From Phytohabitans maris (GTDB lineage: Bacteria > Actinomycetota > Actinomycetes > Mycobacteriales > Micromonosporaceae), in contig NZ_JAVHUY010000002.1 in NCBI RefSeq assembly GCF_031085175.1, positions 248,001-312,000 of the forward strand: a stretch of 64,000 nucleotides of DNA, in the 5' to 3' direction. How positions within the stretch are numbered: position 1 is the first letter of the stretch; each line of letters opens with the position of its first letter. The notes under the pieces were generated by a model. That model was not told the origin of the DNA. It made no database searches and saw only the letters and a list, made by a program, of their open reading frames with translations. Made by a program: the position numbers and the translations under genes. This document shows, piece after piece, positions 18,673-26,771 of this stretch.

Positions 18673-18838
18673 GACCAATACCTCCAGAAAGGCTGCCGCA
18701 GACGCGGCAAGGGACAAAGACAGGCCCACCCAGCGCGGCGTCAAGGCCGTGGGGCGGGCATTGGTGCCGGAACAGACAGCTGCCGCCAGCCCCTCGGGCG
18801 GGGCGGCGGCAGGCGTACACGCCGGGGTTCGGCGCGAG

Positions 18839-19723
18839 CTAGAGGATTGCGGTGGCTTGACCCGTGAGGCGCGGGATGGCGGTGGCAAGGTCGGCCAGGG
18901 TGAGCAGCCCGGCATGCCGGTGCAGCCACCACACCCGCCCGGCCGGGCCCGCCTCGCTGGTGGTGTCCTCGCGGACGCCGGTGGCCACCGGCACCCGCAC
19001 GCCCTCGATCTCAGTCAGGAGCTGGTGCAGGTGCACCGCCCGCTCGGCGTTGGTGAGCCAGAACAGCACCGGCCAGGATGCCCCACCCCGCTCGGCGAGG
19101 GTGGTGTAGCCGACCAGTTTGTGGCCCAGTTCGGTGATCGGCTCGAAGCCGGTGTCGTACTCCAGGAAGAACGGCACCAGCGCGTCGCCGGCCTGCCAGA
19201 TGCCGTGCCCGTCCGGGTGGATCGGCATCGTGTGCGTGAGCAATTCCATCGCGTCTTCCTCGATCGCGAACGCGGACGGCTGGCTGCAGCGGGACTCCGG
19301 CCACCACCGCAGTAGTGCGTGGTCGGGGTGGGTGCGGGCGTGGCCGGCCAAGTCGGTGAAGAACCCGTTCACGCCCAGCCGGTGCCCGATCGTCCGGGTC
19401 GAGGTCCACCTGCGGCGGCGGGCCTTGCCGTAGCCGGGGCGCGGTGGCGGTTCGTCGCGTTGGGCGGCGATGACCTCGGCGCCGAGTTGGTCGATGACGT
19501 AGTGGTACGGGAACGAGCCGCCGTCCAGCTTGAACGGACGGAACCGGTCCACCACCCCAATCGCGACAAGGCGGGTCAGGCGGCGCTGGGCGAAATCCAG
19601 CGACGGGAACAGGGCATGGGCGATCTGGAAGCTGGTCAACACGCCGTGGTCGACCAGCCATTCCAACAGGGTCAGGTCGCGGGCGGTCAGGACCGACTGC
19701 ACGCGCAGGACACGATCAGACAT
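18839..19723 (-). CDS. replication-relaxation family protein (second copy)
   Basis: Paralogue of the preceding protein, 294 residues, ATG at 19723. The order of segments is the same: an N-terminal winged helix (LTLLEWLVDHGVLTSFQIAH, then RRLTRLVAIGVVDRFRP), the middle motif RLGVNGFFTDLAGHARTHPD with LRWWPESRC, and an acidic late segment WPVLFWLTNAERAVHLHQLL. Two diverged copies side by side suggest an old duplication. The gene starts directly beside a 4-kb repeat-dense, gene-poor stretch that could be the DNA target of these proteins. Confidence 0.85.
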   Translation of the reverse strand: MSDRVLRVQSVLTARDLTLLEWLVDHGVLTSFQIAHALFPSLDFAQRRLTRLVAIGVVDRFRPFKLDGGSFPYHYVIDQLGAEVIAAQRDEPPPRPGYGKARRRRWTSTRTIGHRLGVNGFFTDLAGHARTHPDHALLRWWPESRCSQPSAFAIEEDAMELLTHTMPIHPDGHGIWQAGDALVPFFLEYDTGFEPITELGHKLVGYTTLAERGGASWPVLFWLTNAERAVHLHQLLTEIEGVRVPVATGVREDTTSEAGPAGRVWWLHRHAGLLTLADLATAIPRLTGQATAIL

Positions 19724-19773
19724 CAGCGAATTCCATTTCTTGGTTAGCTGCGCGGGGATATTTTTAAGCCGCC

Positions 19774-19940
19774 TTGGGGAGACCCTGACAAGGGTCTTTA
19801 TGAGCAGCGCCGGAATCTGTCACAGCCCCGTGTGCTGCACCGACAGAAAAGAAGAGGTCCGTGTCGGGGTCAGTCTCAAGACCGACCCGGAAAGCGACGG
19901 CAACACTGACGGCAGCACCGACCCCAACCGGACCGCCACC
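19774..19940 (+). repeat. 165-bp repeat R1 (first of two direct copies)
   Basis: Begins ttggggagaccctgacaagg and carries the hairpin AGACCC-TGACA-AGGGTCT followed by TTT, then a conserved block (ctgcaccgacag) and a tail gcaccgacccca. It matches R2 at 21555-21719 with substitutions and a few indels. One frame inside R1 starts ATG (MSSAGICHSPVCCTDRKEEV), but the frame is not kept across both copies, so conservation looks like that of DNA or RNA. It marks the left end of the first of two tandem modules. Confidence 0.8.
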
Positions 19941-20215
19941 AGCCGGCACCACCGACCGGGGCCTCGGGCACGGCGCCAGCCGGCGTAACGGCAGCCGCGG
20001 GCACAGCGCCGGCACACGCTGGCGACGGGCGCGGCGCCACAGCGTTGCCGCGGCCAGCGGCACTGTCGCCCGAAGTGCCGCCAACCCCGAAACGCCAGCA
20101 CCGGCACAGCAAACGCCGGCAGTGCCGGAGTGCCGGCACCGCCGAAACTGCCGAAGTGCCGGCATTGCCGGCGCGGGCAACCGGCGCTGGCGTGATGTGC
20201 CGGCACGTGCCATCC

Positions 20216-20240
20216 GTTGTGCCGGCAATGCCGGCACAAC
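20216..20240. repeat. palindrome in a TGCCGGCA-rich spacer
   Basis: gttgtgccggca (20216-20227) and tgccggcacaac (20229-20240) form a perfect 12-bp inverted repeat with one central base. The surrounding 19950-20420 segment is full of CCGGCA and TGCCGGC words and contains no credible gene. Confidence 0.8.
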
Positions 20241-20424
20241 GATCGCCGCTGGCCCCACATCCCCCAGGGCTCGCCCGAGTTCGACGTCACCGACGCTGGC
20301 GGACACCGTGCCAGCGCCACCGCCGGACCAGTCGCCGTCCGCACGTGGCGGCGTCGGATGCCCGCCCGTGCCGACCGAGCCTCACCCCGGCCGGCAAGTG
20401 CCGGTCGTCGGCCGTTGTCGCCTA

Positions 20425-20486
20425 CACCCACCAACCGGGGTTTGTCAGACGAGGCGAACACTCCCCAATCTGACAGCGATCTGACA
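20425..20486 (+). repeat. conserved ~60-bp hairpin element, copy A
   Basis: Reads CCAACCGGGGTTTG, then arm TTGTCAGA (20442-20449), loop containing GAACACTCCCC, then arm TCTGACAG (20469-20476) and a second TCTGACA (20480-20486). Facing copy B (21457-21521, opposite strand) matches at about 50 of 56 positions. Copies C and D keep the flanks and loop but have different, internally matching arms. Confidence 0.85.
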
Positions 20487-20812
20487 AGCCGCGACCCCGC
20501 ATCGGCGGATACCCCTGTCAGACACGGAGCGTATCTGACAGGGCCGCCACGACTCTGACAGGGCAGCTCATGGCCCTCCAGCCACTACAAACTCATTACA
20601 GATCGTAATGTATGTTCGAACGTACGCCGGACCGCGCGGCCACTTGCTCGCCCGGTGCGTGCGGCCGCTGTCAGATCGCGGTGATCGTTTGTCAGATCCG
20701 GCCGCCGCACCCACCAACGCCCCCGAGAACCGCCGACATGGATCTGACAGGGCAGGAAGAGCGGCACGAAACATAGTGCAACTTCGATTCAGAAGATCGC
20801 TTTCCTGTCAGA
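20443..20812. repeat. TCTGACA iteron-like array with AT-rich patch
   Basis: Ten exact TCTGACA heptamers in 370 bp. Forward copies begin at 20469, 20480, 20534, 20554 and 20743; inverted copies begin at 20443, 20516, 20669, 20690 and 20806. An unusually AT-rich patch (about 20583-20622, containing cattac and gtaatg as an inverted pair and a TTCGAA palindrome) lies in the middle. More heptamers follow at 21228, 21457 and 21468. The layout resembles a replication or partition origin with iterons and an unwinding element; this is inference. Confidence 0.75.
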
Positions 20813-21456
20813 CGAGTGTGGTATGGGGTCGCCCCCGACGCGACCGCTTAGCGTGGCCGCACGCCGGGCCACCACCCCGCTGCCACTCGTCGCGGCGGGC
20901 GCCGGCCCCACACCAGCGGCGCGCCAGACCCGGCACTGCCGGCAGAACGCAAGTGCCGAACAACAGCGGCTCCCGCCGGCACAAACCCCGGCAAGTGCCG
21001 GACCGCGCCCGCCGCGGCAGGTTCCGCTGCCATAGCGGAGCGGCGGACGGATCCGGCGGACGGATCTCTGTGCCGGTTCCGGCATTCGTGGCTGTACTTG
21101 GGCGGCATCGGCATTTCACCACGGCATCCGCATTACGGTTTAATAGGGCGGCTCAGACTTTCAGACGGAGCCGGCAAAGCGTGCATGCGCATACCAGCGA
21201 TGGCGAGCGCCGGCACCCGTCCGCCGATCTGACAACGCAGCTCATCCGCCGTCTGCCGGACCAGGATCGCCGTGCGGGCGCGGTCCAGACCGAACGCAGC
21301 CTAGCTGACAGCCCTATCCTTGCCGCTGCACGGCCGAGAAACACAGCGCTGCTACATCGCGTCCGGTGGCTGCCAGCAGATCGGAGCCAACAAACCTCAG
21401 AAGCCGAGCAGCCCGGTTGTGAAAGAACAGCCTGCCCGTCATCAAGGCAAACGGCC

Positions 21457-21521
21457 TGTCAGACGGCTGTCAGATCGGGAAGTGTTCGCCACGCCTGACA
21501 AACCCCGGTTGGTTGATGAGG
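21457..21521 (-). repeat. conserved ~60-bp hairpin element, copy B (inverted)
   Basis: Reverse complement reads CCAACCGGGGTTTG, TTGTCAGG arm, loop with GAACACTTCCC, TCTGACAG arm, TCTGACA. It forms the right border of the first module, facing copy A. Confidence 0.85.
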
Positions 21522-21554
21522 ACGTGATGTACGGATACGAACAGGGCGAGCCCG

Positions 21555-21719
21555 GTGGGGAGACCCGACAAGGGTCTTTCTGAGCAACTCCGGAATTGTC
21601 AAGGCCGGGTTGTCCTGCACCGACAGACGAGACCGGGTCCGCGTCGGGGCAGGTTCAGACCGACTCGGAAAGGGACCGCAACACTGGCGGCTGCACCGAC
21701 CCAACCGCGACCACCGCCA
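21555..21719 (+). repeat. 165-bp repeat R2 (second direct copy)
   Basis: Second copy of the block at 19774-19940: gtggggagacccgacaaggg hairpin with following TTT, gagcaactccggaattgtc, ctgcaccgacag, and tail ctgcaccgacccaaccg. It starts 34 bp after element B and opens the second module. Confidence 0.8.
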
Positions 21720-21943
21720 TCCAGTTCGAACCTGAGAGCCAGTCGACGCCGACCGGGATACCGCCGGCCATCACGTCAAGCCGCACGTCGACCGCCGGCG
21801 CCGGGAGCCGCCCGGTTTCATGCCTGAGCAGACGGCCGTAAGCCGCTCCGTTGTCCTCGCGCCCGGTCCGAGAGGGAGAACCGGTGGGTTGCAGGCGGTT
21901 CTCGCTCATGGTGCGGCGTCGCGCCGTGCTGGGCTACCTACAT

Positions 21944-22004
21944 CTACCAATCGCGGTTTGGCAGAGCTGACGAACACTCCCCCGCTCTGCCAGCCCTCTG
22001 CCAG
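21944..22004 (+). repeat. conserved ~60-bp hairpin element, copy C
   Basis: ACCAATCGCGGTTTG flank, arm TTGGCAGAGC, loop TGACGAACACTCCCCC, arm GCTCTGCCAG, then a further CTCTGCCAG. Same layout as A and B, but both arms changed together from TGTCAGA to GGCAGAG. Confidence 0.85.
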
Positions 22005-22341
22005 CGCCGCTTTGTCCATATTGATACCGATCCTGCGGACGCCATCGCCGCAGTGGTGGCCGCGGACGTCTGCCAGAGGCGCGGGAGTGCCTGTCAGATC
22101 GCTACCCTGTCGGGCCCGCCTCTAACAAACCGGCCCTGGCCTGCACTGTCAGAGTTCGGCCAACGCCGGGCCACGGGAGCTCGCGCCGTGCCGCAGCGAC
22201 AACACCGCGCGCCCGGCGTCGGCGCGGCGCGACCGCGCTGGCGGCTCGCGTCAACCGCGGTGAGCGTGACGCAGCGTATCTGTCACTGGATGCGGCCGGC
22301 GCGCCGGCACTACGGACACGGGGCCTGCGCCAGTAGGTCAG

Positions 22342-22380
22342 CGGCGTGTCATGTCATCGGCGGCGTGACATGACACGCCG
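22342..22380. repeat. 15-bp perfect palindrome of TGTCATG type
   Basis: cggcgtgtcatgtca (22342-22356) and tgacatgacacgccg (22366-22380) with a nine-base loop. More TGTCATG/TGACATG words follow up to about 22450. It is a different array word from the TCTGACA array of the first module. Confidence 0.85.
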
Positions 22381-22597
22381 GCGCCGGACATGTCATCACC
22401 AAGCGGCGTGTCCGGCGCTGTCATGCCATGCCAATGACATCGCGGTGTCCGCTGCCCGCGCCGGTGCCGCCAAGGGTTGTCATTGCCGGCGTGCCGGCAT
22501 CGCCGGCACGGCTGTCGGCGCTGACACGGCAGCCTTGGAAGAGCCGTGGAAGAGTCGCCGACCGCACCGTGACAGACGCCGCGCCAGCATGGCCGGC

Positions 22598-22635
22598 GCC
22601 GTGACAGAGGGCCGCCGGCGGGCCTCTGTCACGGC
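22598..22635. repeat. 13-bp perfect palindrome of TGACAGAGG type
   Basis: gccgtgacagagg (22598-22610) and cctctgtcacggc (22623-22635). It sits within a run of TGACAG/CTGTCA words between 22560 and 22750. No gene is visible from 22005 to 22859. Confidence 0.8.
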
Positions 22636-22859
22636 TATCACAGTGCAGGTCAGCGCTGTTTGACAGAGCCGGACACAGCTATAACAGTCGATGTCAGGCG
22701 GTGGCTGCTGATGTCACGTGACACGGCTGGCAGAGCGCGGACACCGGCTTTGACCTGCGTTGTCATAGCTGGCAGAGGCGCGTGGCGCAGTGGGGTGACA
22801 AACGCCGCCGCACCGGTGGCAGCGTGTCATCCGCCCGTTGGGGTCATTGGAGCTTTGAC

Positions 22860-23340
22860 ATGACCATGTCCGACACCCCGCACTGGCCAACCTCGGCGCT
22901 GCACGCCGCGGACACGGCGTTCGCCGCCCTGACATGCGAACCCGACCCGCTGACCCTCGACTGCGACAGCCTCGGCGCAGGCCTGGACCTACCGCCCGGA
23001 CAACTGCCCCTGCCCACACTGCGTGACTGACTCGCCGGACATCCCCACGATCACCACGCCCGCCAGGCGGTATGGCGAGAACTGATCCTGCGCGCCCGCC
23101 TTTGCGGCCCGCAGTGGGTCATCGCCGCGGTTGGGATGGCCATGCCGCTGCTGATGCGGGTGGCCCGCGAGGCGTGCGAGGGCTTCCACGGCGACACCAC
23201 GGACGTCGACGCGCAGATCCTCACCGGCTTCCTCGACGCGCTCCGCAACCGGATCGACCTGGACCGCGACGACCCGTACATCAAACTGCACGACGCCACG
23301 CACCAGGCCGGCCGACGCCACGCACGCCTCTGCCAGCACC
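22860..23340 (+). pseudogene. broken integrative-element gene with in-frame TGA
   Basis: ATG at 22860 reads through LTCEPDPLTLDCDSLGAGLD, then LPPGQLPLPTLRD, and stops at TGA 23028-23030. The same frame then continues with LAGHPHDHHARQAVWRELIL, LCGPQWVIAAVGMAMPLLMR and DVDAQILTGFLDALRNRIDL. In homologous proteins of actinomycete integrative elements I would expect W at the stop (TLRDWL), so a TGG-to-TGA change is likely. Similarity fades after about 23340, where the usual helix-turn-helix tail is absent. The protein family has no firm function. The remnant lies inside the second repeat module. Confidence 0.68.
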
Positions 23341-23487
23341 CCACGTCATCTCGACCGCCGCCGGCTCTCCCACAACGCCCACCGAACTCTCACATCGACC
23401 CGGCCCACGCTCCCGCCGCCGTGGCCCGTGTCCGCGGCGAGCGACGTGTTCCCGTTGACCTACCGTGCCAATGCGGGCAAATCGGCG

Positions 23488-23563
23488 CTGACAGAGGCTG
23501 GCAGAGGGTTGGAAGAGCGGGGAGTGTTCGTCAGCTCTTCCAAACCGCGATTGGTATATGAGG
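23488..23563 (-). repeat. conserved ~60-bp hairpin element, copy D (inverted)
   Basis: Reverse complement reads ACCAATCGCGGTTTG, arm TTGGAAGAGC, loop TGACGAACACTCCCC, arm GCTCTTCCAA, then CTCTGCCAG and CTCTGTCAG. Almost identical to copy C, except that one base pair of the stem has changed on both sides (C:G to A:T). It closes the second module. Confidence 0.88.
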
Positions 23564-23722
23564 GACTCGACAGTGGCCACCACGCCTTTCGGGTCTCACC
23601 CGCCGAACATGACGCACGCGGCAGCCGCCTGGCCCTGTGCGACCTCACCGCCCGAGTCCCGCGCCATGGTCTACACCTGCTGGGTATCGCCACACGCGAT
23701 CGAATGTGACGACCTGGTAGGG

Positions 23723-25813
23723 CTAGAGATGCGTGGCCGCGGCCAGGAACGCCAGTTCGTCGGCGCAGAGCGCGATGGCGCGGGAGATGGATCGGGCGGA
23801 ATGCCCGACGTCACGCTCGCGGCGCAGCAGAATAGCGCCGCTACCAGTGCTGGCGTGTTGCAGCGCCGCGGCGAACTTGCGGGCGTGCAGCGGATCCACC
23901 CGGGTGTCGCCGTCGAACACGGTGAACAGCACTGCCGGATACGGCGCACCCTCACGCACGTGGTGGTAGGGCGAATAGCCCAGCAGCCACCCGAATTGCT
24001 CGGGATCCTCGGCGGTGCCGTACTCGCCGGCCCAGGTCGGGCCAAGCCCGAACCGCTCGTAGCGCACCATGTCCAACAGCGGCGCCGAGCACACCACCGC
24101 TGCGTACGCCTCGGGCCGCTGCGTCAGCGCCGTCCCGACGAGCAGGCCACCGTTGGAGCCACCCATGATTGCGAGCAGCTCCGGCGATGTGACTGCGTTG
24201 TCGACGAGCCAGTCGGCGGCCGCGTGGAAGTCGTCGAACACGTTCTGCTTGCCGGCCAGCATCCCGGCGCGGTGCCACTGCTCGCCCTCCTCGCCGCCGC
24301 CGCGCACGTTCGCCACCGCCCACACGCCGCCGGCCTCCACCCACGCGGCGGCCGTCGCGGAGAAGTACGGCGTCTGCGAGACGTTGAAGCCGCCGTAGCC
24401 GTACAGCACCGCCGGGCGTGGGCCGGCGGGCAGGTCGGCGCGGGAGAGAAGAAACATCCGGACTGCGGTGCCGTCCTTCGACGCGTACTCGGCCTGGCGC
24501 GTGGCAAGCGCGGGCATGGTGACCGCGCCCGGCGGCCGAGCCCACACCGTGACGCCGCCATCGCGGCCGTCGAAGCGGTACACCGTGGATTGTGAGGTGA
24601 AGTCGGTGTAGGTGAACCATGCCTCGCAGCCGCCGTCGCGACGATCCCGCAGGTCGACCACGCTGCCCATACCGGGCAGCGCCACCGAGCCGCGACGTTC
24701 ACCGCTGACCAGATCATGCACAGCCAGCTCGCTTACCGCATGTCGGGTGTGGGCCACCAGCAGCGCCGGCGGGTCCAGCCCGACGCCGTCCAGGAACGCG
24801 AAACCACCCAGGACCGCCTCCGGGTCCTCCGGGATCAGATCCCGCCAGGACGAGTACGAGAACTCGTCGGTTGGGACGACACACAGCCGGCCGCGCGGCG
24901 CATCCCGGTCCGTCCACACATACAGCCGCCCGTTCCGGAACTCCGGAGCGGTGACGGCGTCCACGCCCTCCTGCAGCACCCGCAGGTCCGGCGCCTCGGC
25001 CAGCGACGCGGCCAGATCGGCGATCCACACGTCGTTACGCGGGTCGGTACCCTGCCACGCGGTCACCACGAGCCACCGCCCGTTGGCCGACACGTCCGCG
25101 TAGAAGTACCGACCACGCGGCGCGCCCTCCCCCGCGATCAGCACATCCTCAGCCGGGTCGCTGCCCACCCGGTGCAGGTACACCCGCCGGTGCAGCCGCG
25201 GGTCGTCGCCGTCCACCGAGCCCGGGCCGAGGTAGCGGGTGTAATAGAAGGACTCCCCGCCGGGCAACCACGCGACCGCGGAAAAGCGCACCCGGTCGAT
25301 CGGCCCCTCGATCAGCGCACCGGACGCTACGTCGACCACCCACAGCTCGGAATCCTCGTCGCCACCCGTCGAGCACGTGTACGCCAGCCGGGTGCCGTCC
25401 GGCGACGGGCACCAGTAGTCGAGCGTGGTCGTGCCGGACAGGTCAATCTCCATCGGATCCACCAGCACCCGCTCGGCGCCGCCCGGCTCTACGGCGAGCA
25501 GCACCGCGTGCTCCTGGTCCCCGCGGCGGCGCAGGAAGAACCCGCGAGGACCCCGCCACACCGGCGCGGACACCATGCCCACCGACAACAGCTCCGCCAA
25601 CCTGCCACGCAAATGCTCCCGCGCCGGCCACGCCGCCCGGTGAGCCTCGAACAACTCGTCCTGCGCGGCCGACCAAGCGGCCGTTCGCGGATCGTCCACG
25701 TCCTCCAGCCACCGGTACGGATCGGCCACCGGATGCCCGTGCAACTCCTCAACCAGGTCCAGGCGCTCCGCGAAGGGATAGCGGACCGCAGCGCGCTCGA
25801 CGGCATCAACCAT
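23723..25813 (-). CDS. prolyl oligopeptidase family serine peptidase (S9A)
   Basis: Cytoplasmic serine peptidase of 696 residues cutting short proline-containing peptides. The N-terminal linker (YPFAERLDLVEELHGHPVAD, DPYRWLEDVDDPRT) and the seven-bladed propeller precede the alpha/beta-hydrolase domain. Catalytic residues are visible: Ser in AIMGGSNGGLLVGTAL, Asp in DGDTRVDPLHARKF, His in DVGHSARS. ATG at 25813 gives the standard N-terminus; longer in-frame extensions upstream have no ribosome site. It looks intact although it lies between decayed element genes, so it may be chromosomal DNA or passenger cargo. Confidence 0.93.
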   Translation of the reverse strand: MVDAVERAAVRYPFAERLDLVEELHGHPVADPYRWLEDVDDPRTAAWSAAQDELFEAHRAAWPAREHLRGRLAELLSVGMVSAPVWRGPRGFFLRRRGDQEHAVLLAVEPGGAERVLVDPMEIDLSGTTTLDYWCPSPDGTRLAYTCSTGGDEDSELWVVDVASGALIEGPIDRVRFSAVAWLPGGESFYYTRYLGPGSVDGDDPRLHRRVYLHRVGSDPAEDVLIAGEGAPRGRYFYADVSANGRWLVVTAWQGTDPRNDVWIADLAASLAEAPDLRVLQEGVDAVTAPEFRNGRLYVWTDRDAPRGRLCVVPTDEFSYSSWRDLIPEDPEAVLGGFAFLDGVGLDPPALLVAHTRHAVSELAVHDLVSGERRGSVALPGMGSVVDLRDRRDGGCEAWFTYTDFTSQSTVYRFDGRDGGVTVWARPPGAVTMPALATRQAEYASKDGTAVRMFLLSRADLPAGPRPAVLYGYGGFNVSQTPYFSATAAAWVEAGGVWAVANVRGGGEEGEQWHRAGMLAGKQNVFDDFHAAADWLVDNAVTSPELLAIMGGSNGGLLVGTALTQRPEAYAAVVCSAPLLDMVRYERFGLGPTWAGEYGTAEDPEQFGWLLGYSPYHHVREGAPYPAVLFTVFDGDTRVDPLHARKFAAALQHASTGSGAILLRRERDVGHSARSISRAIALCADELAFLAAATHL

Positions 25814-26010
25814 GCGCTCAAGGATGACCGACCCCACGCCGGATCGACCGCACATGGCCTGGCTCGACCACTCGCACGGTGCGCGGTGTAGCAGCAGCCG
25901 GCCGGTCCTGTGGTTCAGCCCGGAAAGCAAAGTCGTTCAATCGCGGATGGAGAAGATACACAATGCGGCCGCTCTGGGCCGCCTGCCGCGGGCGGTGCAC
26001 ACTGGAACTC

Positions 26011-26644
26011 GTGGCGGCGATGGATTACTCAGGTTTGCCCTCACGCCGGTACCTGGTTGATCGGTTCCCGAACCGGCGGGCGGTAGCCGACCTGGTCCAA
26101 ACCGCAGCGCGCTCACCCGATGGGCACGGGGATGACACGGTCGCGGATGCTCCCACCGATGGACTGGTGCGGGCCGCCTGGTATCTGGCCTACTACCAGG
26201 ACATCCTGCACAAGCTTGACCGCACCGACAAAAGCGGACTGCCGAAACGCACTGGCCCGCGACCTGGAATGGCCGTTCCAGGGCGGCACGTTCGCTGCCG
26301 CCCTTCCGCTCATCCACGACCTGTTCGCGGCCTACCAACGGCACGCCCGAGGACAACTGCGACGCCTGACGCCGGTCGTCGGTGCGGTGGAACTGGTGCC
26401 CAAGCAGGCGTACACCGACCTCATCGCCGGCCGCACCTTGGTGGAGATCAAGACCGGACACATGGACGTCGACAGCATCATCGGAGCGATCGACCAGGTC
26501 CTCCGATACGTCCTGCTCGACACCACCGAAACGCGGCAGCTCACCCACATCGCCATCTACCTCGCCCGTGCCGGACTGCTCTACCACCAGCCGTTGCCAT
26601 CGTGGCTCGCGGACCTGTCCGACGAGGCCTCCAGCCTCACATAG
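26011..26644 (+). pseudogene. frameshifted PD-(D/E)XK-like hypothetical gene
   Basis: Starts at GTG 26011 or ATG 26020 and reads RRYLVDRFPNRRAVADLVQT and LVRAAWYLAYYQDILHKLDR in frame one. It then continues in the next frame with NALARDLEWPFQGGTFAAAL and the nuclease-like core AYTDLIAGRTLVEIKTGHMD, ending HIAIYLARAGLLYHQPL. The E-x-K motif with a preceding D suggests a PD-(D/E)XK fold. The frame change lies between about 26235 and 26260. This family is common on actinobacterial mobile elements near restriction genes, and its function is unproven. Confidence 0.65.
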
Positions 26645-26771
26645 CAACATCGGCTGCCCCGCCCGAGTCCACACACCCCTGACCCCGCTGTTGGCACGCG
26701 ACGCGAGCGACAGCGTCGAGGATTCGTCCCGTTCAAGGAATGACGACGATTGTCACCGGCACGTTGAGGCG

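Noticed and set aside
17111-18820. 569-codon minus-strand frame running through the xis-like gene and the first replication-relaxation gene
   Set aside because: Only its last 93 codons look like protein; the rest is an alternative frame of the better supported replication-relaxation gene.
19774-21719. R1 as a coding gene starting MSSAGICHSP
   Set aside because: The second copy has CTG at the start position and indels that shift the frame, so coding is not conserved.
19820-22125. Several 80-300-codon frames in the repeat-dense region, on both strands
   Set aside because: They overlap each other, consist of repeat-derived low-complexity sequence, change frame between repeat copies and match no domain.
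20425-23563. CRISPR array
   Set aside because: The repeated elements alternate in orientation, are kilobases apart and have no uniform spacers; no cas genes are present.
23488-23563. Elements C/D as ordinary transposon terminal inverted repeats with a transposase between
   Set aside because: No transposase or fragment of one was found between them, and no target-site duplication is visible; a non-autonomous element remains possible and is noted in the findings.
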